A DNA stretch of 64,000 bases. It comes from Novosphingobium sp. ST904 (GTDB lineage Bacteria > Pseudomonadota > Alphaproteobacteria > Sphingomonadales > Sphingomonadaceae). Where the stretch lies: positions 62,001-126,000 of the forward strand of contig NZ_LGJH01000154.1 of assembly GCF_001298105.1 (NCBI RefSeq). The letters are read 5' to 3'. The notes under the pieces are model-generated. The model was not told the DNA's origin. It made no database searches and was given only the letters and a program-made list of their open reading frames with translations. This document shows positions 52,690 to 61,047 of this stretch, piece after piece. How positions within the stretch are numbered: position 1 is the stretch's first letter; the number at the start of each line of letters is the position of its first letter. The position numbers and the translations under genes were made by a program.

Positions 52690-53364
52690 TCAGCTCGCCG
52701 CGGCGAGGCGGCGGCCGGTCACAAGCGTCTGAACGACGAACAGGACCATGAGGATCACGCCGACGCTGCCGACGAACAGGTCAAAGCCGGAAACCGCGCC
52801 GAACAGGCCCTTGCCCGAACCCAACGTCATCATCATCAGGGTGAGGCCGATCAGCATGAAGCGCAGTTCGGTAGGCCCGGCCTGGAGATAGGACAGCTTG
52901 AATTCGCCCAGCACGCGGGCGGCAAGATAGGCATGGATGGAAAGCAGGAGATATCCCACCAGTGCCACCATTGCGACGTCCATCGTCACATAGGGGCTGG
53001 TGCCGATGCCCCAGACGATCAGCGCCGTCGTCAGCCCGTCACAGCTGTGATCGATGAAATAGCCATAGGACGGGCGCTCGATGCGGCGGAACCGGGCAAG
53101 GCTGCCGTCCATGGAATCGCCGAACCACTGCACGACATAACCCGCCATCGCCAGCCACAGCCACTGCGCCGAAAGGTTGCTTGCGGCATAGCCACCGAAG
53201 GTCATGAAGGCACCGACGAGACCGGTCGCGGTCAGCACGTCCGGCGTGACCCATCGCGGCATCCGGGCGCAGAGCCATTGCAGGAGCTGTCGTTCCCGCC
53301 TTGCAAGGATGTTTTCCTGAATCCGCGTGGGGGGCAGAGGCTGCGTTTCGGATTTGCCGGTCAT
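52690..53364 (-). CDS. CDP-alcohol phosphatidyltransferase family protein
   Basis: Integral membrane enzyme of 224 residues with about six membrane helices. The family catalytic motif D-x2-DG-x2-AR-x9-G-x3-D-x3-D is complete in the stretch starting DSMDGSLAR and ending YFIDHSCD (about 83-109). Such enzymes transfer a phosphatidyl or phospho-alcohol group from a CDP-alcohol during phospholipid or inositol-phosphate lipid synthesis. It sits 117 bp upstream of the GH130 gene on the same strand and may share its transcript, hinting at phospho-mannoside or glycolipid metabolism. Confidence 0.9.
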   Translation of the reverse strand: MTGKSETQPLPPTRIQENILARRERQLLQWLCARMPRWVTPDVLTATGLVGAFMTFGGYAASNLSAQWLWLAMAGYVVQWFGDSMDGSLARFRRIERPSYGYFIDHSCDGLTTALIVWGIGTSPYVTMDVAMVALVGYLLLSIHAYLAARVLGEFKLSYLQAGPTELRFMLIGLTLMMMTLGSGKGLFGAVSGFDLFVGSVGVILMVLFVVQTLVTGRRLAAAS

Positions 53365-53416
53365 GAGATGTCGTCCGTGAAGCTTGAATTCAAAATGTCA
53401 TAAAACGGAAACCCCG

Positions 53417-53575
53417 ATGAAGGCCGGACGCTCCCGCGCGAATGCCGGGCCGGATCAGCCCGTGGCCACGTCATTGCCCCCGATGACGTCACCTGACCTG
53501 TCTTTTCACGGCACTCCCATGCAGCGGGAAGCCGCATCGACCCGCGAAAAGCCTTCGTCTGTTTGGGATACCTGA
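53417..53575 (+). CDS. Small ORF upstream of the PqqD-HprK cluster, hypothetical
   Basis: 52 codons from ATG 53417 with GGAA six bases upstream. The peptide is polar, Pro/Ser/Thr-rich, has no cysteine, and ends KPSSVWDT. I recognise no family. Its interest is position: it precedes a PqqD-like domain gene, and PqqD folds commonly bind small precursor peptides. It could equally be non-coding. It lacks the Thr at -2 expected for a lasso-peptide leader. Confidence 0.25.
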   Translation: MKAGRSRANAGPDQPVATSLPPMTSPDLSFHGTPMQREAASTREKPSSVWDT

Positions 53576-53622
53576 TAGTCCATCGAAGCTCTCCTGCCTG
53601 CGGGAGCTCGTTGGTCTCTCAG

Positions 53623-53650
53623 TCGCCGACGTGCAAATACCTGTCGGCGA
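53623..53650. promoter_or_regulatory. 8-bp inverted repeat
   Basis: TCGCCGAC and GTCGGCGA are perfect inverted copies with a 12-base spacer. Partial copies (GCCGACGATCGCCGG, TCGCCGATACC) recur over the next 80 bases. It lies about 200 bases before the Gly-rich gene. It may be an operator or a terminator without a T-run. Confidence 0.35.
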
Positions 53651-53846
53651 TCGGGGGCCTATAGCCGACGATCGCCGGTCTGGCCAGCCGCGCCGCCCCG
53701 CAAGGGCAAATGGGAGGTAGTCGCCGATACCTTATGAATGATGCGGCAAGTGCATCGGGATAGTTGCGCAGCGCTGCCCATAATAGCCGCTTTCGGGGGA
53801 GGCGCCCTCCTGTACGCTGGCTTCGGCATGATGGGGAGTCGAGGCA

Positions 53847-54287
53847 ATGGAGAACCCGCAAGACCTGATTGAGCAAGCCGAAACGAACGATCGACGCTCG
53901 TTCCTCGCGGCTTGCGGAAAGTATTCCCTGCTCGTTCCGCCCGCGATGACAATGCTCCTTTCGACATCGCTGAGTTCGCCCGCGATCGCCAAGTCCGGCG
54001 GTGGTGGAGGTGGCGGCGGTGGCGGAAGCGGCGGCAGCACCGGTGACGGCGGACATACCGGCGATGGCGGCGGCAGCAAGGATGGCGCCAGCACCGGCGA
54101 TGGCGGTGCCGGCGGCACCAAGGACGGCGGCGCTTCCCCGCCCAAGGATACGCCTGCTGCCGGGTCGGCGACAGGCGACGGCGGCGGAACGAAGGTCCCC
54201 GAGACGAAATCGGAAGGCTCGGCGCCCAAGGTTGCCGAAGGGGGCTCGCGCGATGGACCCGAGCGCAAGAAAGGCGACAAGCGCTGA
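53847..54287 (+). CDS. Tat-signal Gly/Asp-rich exported protein of unknown function
   Basis: 146 residues. The N-terminus holds a twin-arginine motif DRRSFL (R16, R17), a hydrophobic stretch (about 19-44) and a likely cleavage site after PAIA (48). The mature part begins with ten consecutive Gly (51-60) and has repeated TGDGG units in a disordered Gly/Ser/Thr/Lys/Asp tail ending ERKKGDKR. GGGGAG lies eight bases before the ATG. It is the first gene of the unit with the PqqD-HprK kinase and the nucleotidyltransferase, separated from them by a perfect 10-bp hairpin. Role as substrate, structural partner or precursor is open. Confidence 0.75.
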   Translation: MENPQDLIEQAETNDRRSFLAACGKYSLLVPPAMTMLLSTSLSSPAIAKSGGGGGGGGGGSGGSTGDGGHTGDGGGSKDGASTGDGGAGGTKDGGASPPKDTPAAGSATGDGGGTKVPETKSEGSAPKVAEGGSRDGPERKKGDKR

Positions 54288-54296
54288 TCGAATCAC

Positions 54297-54320
54297 ACCA
54301 CGCGGAGTAATCCGCGTGGT
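54297..54320 (+). terminator. Intercistronic 10-bp perfect hairpin
   Basis: ACCACGCGGA and TCCGCGTGGT pair perfectly around GTAA, between the Gly-rich gene and the kinase gene. There is no T-run, so it more likely protects or processes the upstream mRNA than terminates. It would favour higher expression of the first gene. Confidence 0.6.
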
Positions 54321-54338
54321 CGGGGGCCGGAGGGAGCG

Positions 54339-55502
54339 ATGCACCGCAACGCGGATCGGGATTCCCCGGCAGCGAAGTCCGATGCCGAAAGCCTGAAACT
54401 GTATCTGGCTCCGGGCGCCGTGCCGCTCGTGGTTGACCAGCGCCCGGTGCTCTTCCTCGAAGCCTCCCAGCAACTCCACGCGCTAGACGGCTCGGCAGCC
54501 CACATCGTGGCGTGGCTTGCCGATGGAATATCGCTTTCGGCGCTGCGCCGCCAGCTTGCGGGAGCCTTATCGGATGAGGCGATCGACGCCCTGTTGACTG
54601 GCTGGTCCGAACAAGGGGTGATCGCCGCCGAGCCGGGCCTGTCCTTCCCTGCCCCTGTTCCTCCTCATGCCATCCAAAGGTACCTGCCACGGGGAGACGA
54701 TCTGGTCGAAATCCATTTTCCCGACGATCCCTGGGGCCAGACCTTCGCCGCCCCTTACGCGCATCTGGCAGCCGGCTTGACGCCATCACTCATAGCGCAG
54801 GATAGGGTTGCGCTTTGCCGCATCGGGACGCTCTCCTTCATCTCTGCATCGCCGCGCGGGATGCTGGTCCCAAGCGCGAATACCGGCCCGGGCCTTCGCG
54901 CGGCGCTGGTATCCAGGGCGCTTGAAGGCGATACCTTCATCGCCCTCCATGCCGCGTGTCTCCTCGCCGGCGACGAAGCGATAATGCTGACCGGAGCCCC
55001 CGGCGCTGGGAAATCCACGCTGGCGGTCACCGCAGCAGCGACCTGCCCGGCGCTTTCCGTCGCGTCCGACGATATCGTCCTGTTCGATCCCCGGACCGGC
55101 CTGATCGCGCCCTTGCCGCTGCCGGTCACCATCAAACGCGGAAGCTGGGAGAGACTGGCGGGTATCGCGCCCGGCCTCGCCGCAAGCGAACCCGTGCTGC
55201 GCGGAGACGGCCAATGGCTGCGCTATCTTCCGCTTCCGGGACCGGTCGATACCCGGTGGCGCAAGGTCAGCGCGATCGTCGATCTCCATCGGGGGAGCGC
55301 CTCCGGTAATGAGCTGGCTGCCAATTCGGCCACTGCCTGCCTCGGCAAGCTGCTCGCGGAAGGCTTCGCCCAAAGCGGCCGCTGTTCCGCGAAAGCCATG
55401 GCCGCCCTTGCCGCCATGGTGGAGCACGCCAGCACGCTGCGCCTGCATTATACGGAAGCCGAGCAAGGGGCGCGGCAGCTAGAGACACTCGTTGGACGAT
55501 GA
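54339..55502 (+). CDS. PqqD-like / HprK-related kinase fusion protein
   Basis: 387 residues. The N-terminal 22-97 segment (FLEASQQLHALDGSAAHIVAWL, then a short helical wing) fits the PqqD/winged-helix fold that binds peptides. The C-terminal part is an HPr kinase/phosphorylase-like P-loop domain: Walker A GAPGAGKST at about 219-227 and SDDIVLFD at about 246-253. The HPr-specific capping region of true HprK is not evident. Similar kinase, PqqD and nucleotidyltransferase sets occur as uncharacterised modules in proteobacteria and as tailoring genes in some lasso-peptide operons. It overlaps the nucleotidyltransferase gene by four bases. Confidence 0.82.
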   Translation: MHRNADRDSPAAKSDAESLKLYLAPGAVPLVVDQRPVLFLEASQQLHALDGSAAHIVAWLADGISLSALRRQLAGALSDEAIDALLTGWSEQGVIAAEPGLSFPAPVPPHAIQRYLPRGDDLVEIHFPDDPWGQTFAAPYAHLAAGLTPSLIAQDRVALCRIGTLSFISASPRGMLVPSANTGPGLRAALVSRALEGDTFIALHAACLLAGDEAIMLTGAPGAGKSTLAVTAAATCPALSVASDDIVLFDPRTGLIAPLPLPVTIKRGSWERLAGIAPGLAASEPVLRGDGQWLRYLPLPGPVDTRWRKVSAIVDLHRGSASGNELAANSATACLGKLLAEGFAQSGRCSAKAMAALAAMVEHASTLRLHYTEAEQGARQLETLVGR

Positions 55503-56533
55503 TCGCAATGCCCTCGGCCCGCTGTGCCAATGCCTTCGCGGCGAGGCCTTCAGGGAACCGCGCGGCGTCGCACCGGATTGGGATGCATCCTCAGCTCGCC
55601 AATCGCACCCTCGTCACGCCTGCGCTGGCGCTAGCGCTGGCCGACAACAACGATGTTCCCATTGAAGTCAGACATTTTCTTGAGGAAGTACGTGCGCGAA
55701 CCGCGATACGCAACCGCCGGATGCATGACCAGCTCCGGGAAGCGGTTGCCGCGCTCAACCAGGCCGCGATCGAGCCGATCCTGCTCAAGGGCGCCGCCCT
55801 GCTTGCCCGCAACGGCGAGGATTGCGCGCACCGCCTGCTGACCGATCTCGACCTCATGGTTCCCTACGAGGCGGGCCCGGAAGCCGTCGCCGCGCTGGCG
55901 ATCGTCGGCTATCGGCGCTATCCCTCCAGCGCCGGGGAGTGGCAGGGGGTCAACCTGTTCCGCCCCCAGGACCCCGGCGGCATAGACCTGCACTTTCGCC
56001 TGAAACTGGCAGGGCCGGGCCACGACCATGCCGCCCTGTCGCGATCATGCCTGCCCTATGTGGTCGGGTCCGGCGTGGCTGCCTTGCCCTCCCCCACCCT
56101 GCTGGCAGCTCTGTTCATTCTCCACGACCAGTTGCAGGAGCACGATTACTGGCGCGGCCTGATCGATCTGCGACACCTTCTGGACATAGCCCGCATTGCC
56201 GAAAGTGGCGGAATTCCTGACCCTTCGGCCCTCGAAGCCCTGTTCCCGTCGGCGCAGGCCAGGCGCGCGCTCCACACCCAGCTGAGGACCTTGTCACAGT
56301 GGCTCGGGGTGACGATCGGGCATGAAAGGCGCGATTGGCGGGTATCGATGCAGGCCCGCCGCCGGAACCTGCAGTTACACAGGCCGCGATTGGCTCCGAT
56401 CCTGACGCTGCTGGCGATGCTCGTCGATCCTCCGCATTCCGGGAAGCACGATCGACCGGCCGGGCAAGGCATCGCCGCCTGGGCGCGAAACCTGCGCCGG
56501 ATCGTTTTCGTCACCAACCCCGCCAAAGTCTAG
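55499..56533 (+). CDS. Nucleotidyltransferase family protein (NTP_transf_5-like)
   Basis: 344 residues. The nucleotidyltransferase core is seen as EPILLKGAALLARNG followed by RLLTDLDLMVPYE with the paired metal Asp, then a domain with IDLHFRLK and LFILHDQLQEHDYWRGLIDLRHLLDIA. This matches the family often found beside HprK-related kinases. The start at 55499 overlaps the kinase stop (ATGA), so the two are co-translated. It probably transfers a nucleotide or nucleotidyl sugar to a protein or small molecule; the acceptor is unknown. Confidence 0.83.
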   Translation: MIAMPSARCANAFAARPSGNRAASHRIGMHPQLANRTLVTPALALALADNNDVPIEVRHFLEEVRARTAIRNRRMHDQLREAVAALNQAAIEPILLKGAALLARNGEDCAHRLLTDLDLMVPYEAGPEAVAALAIVGYRRYPSSAGEWQGVNLFRPQDPGGIDLHFRLKLAGPGHDHAALSRSCLPYVVGSGVAALPSPTLLAALFILHDQLQEHDYWRGLIDLRHLLDIARIAESGGIPDPSALEALFPSAQARRALHTQLRTLSQWLGVTIGHERRDWRVSMQARRRNLQLHRPRLAPILTLLAMLVDPPHSGKHDRPAGQGIAAWARNLRRIVFVTNPAKV

Positions 56534-56627
56534 GTCGTAGTGACCTGCTCGCACCTCCCACTTGGACCCATGAAACTTTCCTTTTTGGCCGATTGATGAG
56601 GTGCAGGCGCGGCGCGACAGTACCAGC

Positions 56628-57249
56628 ATGAAATTTCCATCCGGCTCCGACCAGGACCTGCTCAGGCTTATCGGCGAATATCCGCTCGCCTGGCTGGTCT
56701 CGGCGCGCGATGGGCATTTCCAGGCGGTTCCCTTGCCGCTTCTGGCCGAAACCAACGGCTCCGGCGAACTGGTGTCGCTTCTGGGCCATTGTTCCCGCGC
56801 CAATCCTCAGGCGGAGCATTTGCGCGCCGATCCGCGCGCGCTGGTTCTGTTCTCCGGCCCGCAAGGCTACCTCTCGCCATCGCTGGTGAGGAACCCGACC
56901 TGGGTTCCGACATGGAACTATGCCGTCGCCGCCATCGAGGTGGATGTGACTTTCGTGGAGGAAGAGACGCGCGCCTCGGTCGTGCAGCTCTCCAATGCCA
57001 TGGAGGCGGAGCTGGCCGATCCGTGGACCATCGACCGCGCCGGCCCCCGGGTGGAGCCGATGCTTAACCGCATCATCGCCTTCCGCGCGACAGTCCGCGC
57101 CGTGCATGCCAGCTTCAAGCTTGGTCAGGACGAGACGATGGAAGCCCTCACCGATCTCATTTCCGGCACCGGCAATGCATCGCTAGCCGACTGGATGACC
57201 CGTTTCAAACGCCGAACGCCTGTCGCAAGGCGGAGCCGCGACGGAATGA
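56628..57249 (+). CDS. FMN-binding negative transcriptional regulator family protein (PaiB-like), end frameshifted
   Basis: Split-barrel flavin protein of about 206 residues. The start KFPSGSDQDLLRLIGEYPLA resembles the PaiB N-terminus; other family features are GHCSRANPQAEHL, VLFSGPQGYLSPS and VPTWNYAVAAIEV. In the raw frame there is no stop and the gene appears fused to the next receptor. Removing one A from the AAA at about 57210 gives MTRFNAERLSQGGAATE and a TGA at 57247-57249, just before a strong hairpin. The ATG at 56628 was chosen from homology; its ribosome site is poor. Function in this organism is unknown. Confidence 0.8.
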
Positions 57250-57251
57250 AG

Positions 57252-57286
57252 CCGCACCCGTCCCCCCGGGTAACGCGGGGGTGCGG
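57252..57286. terminator. Stem-loop after the PaiB-like gene
   Basis: CCGCACCC and GGGTGCGG pair perfectly, with further C/G pairs inside the loop, two bases after the proposed TGA. On the minus strand it is preceded by a T-run. Its location supports ending the PaiB-like gene at 57249. Confidence 0.55.
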
Positions 57287-57425
57287 AAAAAGACGGCAAT
57301 GGAGGAGTATCCCGGGCGCGGGTCCGGGGAACGGCAGGGAAGCCGGACAAGCATGTCCGGCGGATATCAACGATGGAGAACCGGCTCCGGCCGGGATCGC
57401 CACGACAAACATGAGGGTTGAAATG

Positions 57426-59656
57426 ATGGGTTCACGTAACACGATCAAGGGAGCGATCCTTTCCTCGACGGTGCTGGCGCTCGGCCTGGCCGCACCTGCC
57501 CATGCACAGCAGGCTTCCGAAACCGGGATGGGCAAGGACGACATCATCGTCACCGCCACCAAGCGCGAACTGAAGCTCAGCGACGTGCCGATGCCGATCA
57601 GCGCCGTCAGCGGCGATCAGCTCAAGGCGATGAACGCCAATTCCCTGGCCGACTACATCACCCGCCTGCCCGGCGTCGTCTTCAACGATTATCAGCCCGG
57701 CATTTCCGAAGTCGTGATCCGCGGCATCGCGGCTACCACCTATCACGAACAGGGCCAGACCACGGTCGGCTACTACCTCAACGAAGTGCCGCTGGTGGAG
57801 CCCGGCTTCCCGATCGGCATCCCCGACATAGACACCTTCGACCTTCAGCGCGTGGAGGTTCTGCGCGGCCCGCAAGGCACGCTGTTCGGCACCTCGACAC
57901 TGGGCGGCGCGGTCAATTACGTTGCCGCCGTCGCCGATCCGGGCAAGTTCGATGCTGCCGCCGAAGGCCTGCTGGGCAGCACCAGGAATGCTTCCGGCCA
58001 GCTCAACTACGCGGCCAAGGCAATGATCAACCTGCCGCTGGTCAAGGACCAGCTCGCGGTGCGGGTGATGGCGCTTCAGCGCGTGGATGCGGGCTATCTC
58101 GACAATCCGGGCATCGGCGTGAACGGCTCGAACGACTACCGCACGCGCGGCCTGCGCGGCTCGCTCGTCGCCACCCCCAACGACACCACCAAGCTGACGT
58201 TCCTGACGACCTACCAGGACACCAGGCTGGACGACCAGACCTACCTCGATCTCGATAATCCCTATGTCCGCGACACGCCGCGCGCCGAACCCCAAAAGAC
58301 CGATTTCTGGATGAACAGCCTGCGGCTCGATCAGGAACTGCCCTTCGCGAACCTGACGGTGCTCGGCTCCATCACCGAGAAGCACAACACCACGCTGTTC
58401 TCCTACCCCTATGCCTACGTCACCGGCGTGACCACGGGGGATGACGCCGCCTATTCGCTGGGCAAGGCCAATGCCAATATCAAGAGCTTCGAAACCCGCC
58501 TCGCCTCGAAGGACGGCGGCCCGTTCCAGTGGCTGATCGGCTTCAGCTACATGAAGGCGAAGAAGCACAGCGCAGACCGCATCTACCAGGGCGCGCCGCC
58601 GACTTCATCGATGCGAACCCCGATCTCTACGGCGGCTATTCGGGTGATCTGATCGCCCCGAACGATGCCATCTACGGCTATCTCTCCGACACCAGCAACG
58701 AAAACTGGGGCGTGTTCGGCGAAGCTTCCTGGGAATTCGTGCCTACCGTGACCCTGACGCTGGGCGGCCGCTACTACAACACCCGCAACTCTGCCGAGAT
58801 CACCAATGCGCCGGGCTCGCTGGCCCCCGGCAGCTACACCATCGCGCCCTCCAGCTTCGGCGTGAAGCAGAAGGAAGACGGCTTCACGCCGAAGGTCTCG
58901 CTATCATGGAAGCCCGGCGAGACGATGCTGGCCTATGCCACTTATTCGCAGGGCTACCGCGAAGGCGGCCCCAACCCCAATGCGGCGATCCTGACGGGCA
59001 TTCCCACCAGCTACAAGAGCGATACCGTCGACAACTACGAAGCGGGCGTGAAGACCTCGCTCTTCGGCAATCGCCTGACGATCGACATGGCCGCTTTCCA
59101 CATCGAGTGGAACGACATCCAGGCCCGCCTTTTCACCGACGCACCCTATTACTATTCCTACGTCACCAATGCCGGCGGCGCTAAGATCGACGGCGTCGAG
59201 TTCTCGGGCGCGCTTCAGATCAACAGCATCGTCAGCTTCAGCTCGAACGTGACCTATCAGGACGCGCGTCTCAGCAAGTTCCTGCCCGATACTTTCGCCG
59301 TAGGCGGCGGCTATGACAAGGGCACCACGCTGCCGGGATCGTCGAAATGGTCGGTGGCCAACAACCTGCGCTTCGAACTGGCGGACGTGACCGGGGCGCC
59401 CAGCCTGGAGATCGCGCACCGCTACCTTTCGAAGGCGCCGGTCGCCTTCGGAAACGACGCAAGGCGCGGCGGCTTCAACGTGTTCGACCTTCGTGCCTCG
59501 ATGGGTCTTGGCGAGAACATCCGCGTGATGGCCTTCGCCAACAACGTCTTCGACAAGTTCGGCATTCTCAACGCACCGTTCACGTCCCAGGCGGTGCCAG
59601 CAGGATCGATCATCCGTCCGCGCACGATCGGCGTGAAGCTGGACTGGAGCCTCTGA
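57426..59656 (+). pseudogene. TonB-dependent receptor, one frameshift
   Basis: Outer-membrane receptor of about 743 residues if repaired. Tandem ATGs at 57423 and 57426 follow GAGGG; the signal peptide ends PAHAQ. DDIIVTATKRELKLSDVPMP leads into a plug with VEVLRGPQGTLFGTSTLGGA. Note GTST where most receptors have GRNT. Translation breaks at about 58600; adding one C restores QGAPPDFIDANPDLYGGY. The barrel ends RTIGVKLDWSL. A convergent MHS-family transporter follows 49 bp away and might move the same compound across the inner membrane. Confidence 0.88.
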
Positions 59657-59705
59657 CGCCCTGACACGCCGGCCATCGAAGGCATGCCAGCCCCGGCGGC
59701 CCCGG

Positions 59706-61019
59706 TCAGATGACGAAGTCCTGTTCGGTGCTCTTGCGGATAGTCAGGAGCCCGATCAGGGTCAGCACGGCCGCGCCGGAGATATAAGCGCCCACGAACA
59801 GCACCCCGCCCCGGTCCGCCAGTGTCTGCGCGATCATCGGGGCAAAGCCGCCGCCCAGAATCCCGCCGACATTGAAGGCGATCGACGCCCCCGTATAGCG
59901 CACGCGGGCACTGAACAGCTGCGGAAGCAGAGAGGCCAGCGGGCCGTAGACCAGCCCCATCGTGAACAGGCCAAGGCAAAGGAACACCGCGATCGCCGCC
60001 AGCGATCCCGCTCCGAACATCGGGCCCATCGCCAGTCCCACGATCACCGCAACGACACTGCCGAAAATCAGCACGCCGCGCGAACTCCAACGGTCCGCCG
60101 CATAGCCCGCCACCACGATGCCGACCGCCATGAACAGGATGGCGAAAAGCTGCACGCCGAGGAACGCCTGCCGGTCATAGCCAAGCGTGGTCGTGCCATA
60201 TCCCAGGGCGAAGGCGGTGGTCAGGTAATAGATCGCAAAGCAGGCGACGACGGCGAAAGTCCCCGCCAGGGTCTGGCGCAGATGCGTCCTGAACAATTCG
60301 ACGAGCGGGATCGACCGGGCAGGCTCGTGTTCGAGAACGGCCGCGAAGGACGGCGTTTCCGAAAGGCGGAAGCGGATCCACAGGCCCAGTCCCACCAGCA
60401 CCGCGCTCAATACGAAAGGAATGCGCCAGCCCCAGGTCGCGAAATCGCTATCGCTCAGCGTCATGGTCAGCACGAGGAACAGGCCGTTCGCGGCAATGAA
60501 GCCGACCGGCGCACCCAGCTGCGGGAACATCCCGAAGCGCGCGCGATAACCCGGCGGCGCATTCTCCACCGCGAGCAGCGCCGCGCCGCCCCACTCTCCG
60601 CCAAGCCCGAGCCCTTGCGCGAAGCGCAGCACGCAGAGCATCAGCGGCGCCAGCCAGCCGGCGCTCTCGTAAGTCGGCAGGAAGCCGATCAGCACGGTCG
60701 CCCCGCCCATCAGCAGCAGCGACGCCACCAGGGTGGACTTGCGCCCGACACGGTCGCCGAAATGGCCGAACAGCGTTGCCCCTACCGGACGCGCGATGAA
60801 GGCGATGCCGAAGCTGGCGTACGCCGCAAGCTGCTGCACCGAGGCGGAATGGGCCGGGAAGAACAGCGGCCCGAACACCAGTGCGGCAGCCGTAGCGTAA
60901 ATATAGAAATCGTAGAATTCGACGGCCGTGCCGACGAGGCTGGCAACCAGCACCCGCGCATTGCTGCGGTAGACGTTCTGCTGCGGCACATCGCCGGGAA
61001 TCGTCTTCGTCGCCATCAC
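59706..61019 (-). CDS. MFS transporter, metabolite:H+ symporter (MHS/ShiA-like) family
   Basis: Inner-membrane permease of 437 residues with 12 predicted helices. MHS signatures are VGTAVEFYDFYIYATAAALV in helix 1, RPVGATLFGHFGDRVGRKST in loop 2-3, and RFAQGLGLGGEWGGAALLA in helix 4. Substrates in the family include shikimate, alpha-ketoglutarate, citrate, proline and betaine; the exact one is not readable. It is followed by a GST and trhO upstream on the same strand (28 bp between GST stop and this start), so these may form one transcript. Confidence 0.92.
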   Translation of the reverse strand: MMATKTIPGDVPQQNVYRSNARVLVASLVGTAVEFYDFYIYATAAALVFGPLFFPAHSASVQQLAAYASFGIAFIARPVGATLFGHFGDRVGRKSTLVASLLLMGGATVLIGFLPTYESAGWLAPLMLCVLRFAQGLGLGGEWGGAALLAVENAPPGYRARFGMFPQLGAPVGFIAANGLFLVLTMTLSDSDFATWGWRIPFVLSAVLVGLGLWIRFRLSETPSFAAVLEHEPARSIPLVELFRTHLRQTLAGTFAVVACFAIYYLTTAFALGYGTTTLGYDRQAFLGVQLFAILFMAVGIVVAGYAADRWSSRGVLIFGSVVAVIVGLAMGPMFGAGSLAAIAVFLCLGLFTMGLVYGPLASLLPQLFSARVRYTGASIAFNVGGILGGGFAPMIAQTLADRGGVLFVGAYISGAAVLTLIGLLTIRKSTEQDFVI

Positions 61020-61047
61020 TTAGCCCTCATCATCGCTTCGGGCCGCC

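Larger units (their letters stand above)
53365..53846. other. Intergenic region upstream of the PqqD-HprK cluster
   Basis: This 482-bp region holds a 52-codon ORF (53417-53575), a short hairpin right after it (AGCTCTCC/GGGAGCT around 53588-53607), and the 8-bp inverted repeat at 53623-53650. It must contain the promoter for the Gly-rich gene. Confidence 0.45.

Noticed and set aside
53417..56533. Lasso-peptide biosynthetic cluster
   Set aside because: Kinase and nucleotidyltransferase occur in some lasso operons, but no asparagine-synthetase-like cyclase or leader protease is present and the small ORF lacks the leader Thr(-2).
56601..58652. An apparent fusion of a PaiB-like FMN protein to a TonB-dependent receptor
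   Set aside because: The junction contains a signal peptide with ribosome site at 57413-57426 and a hairpin at 57252. Removing one A near 57210 gives a natural stop, so this is two genes.
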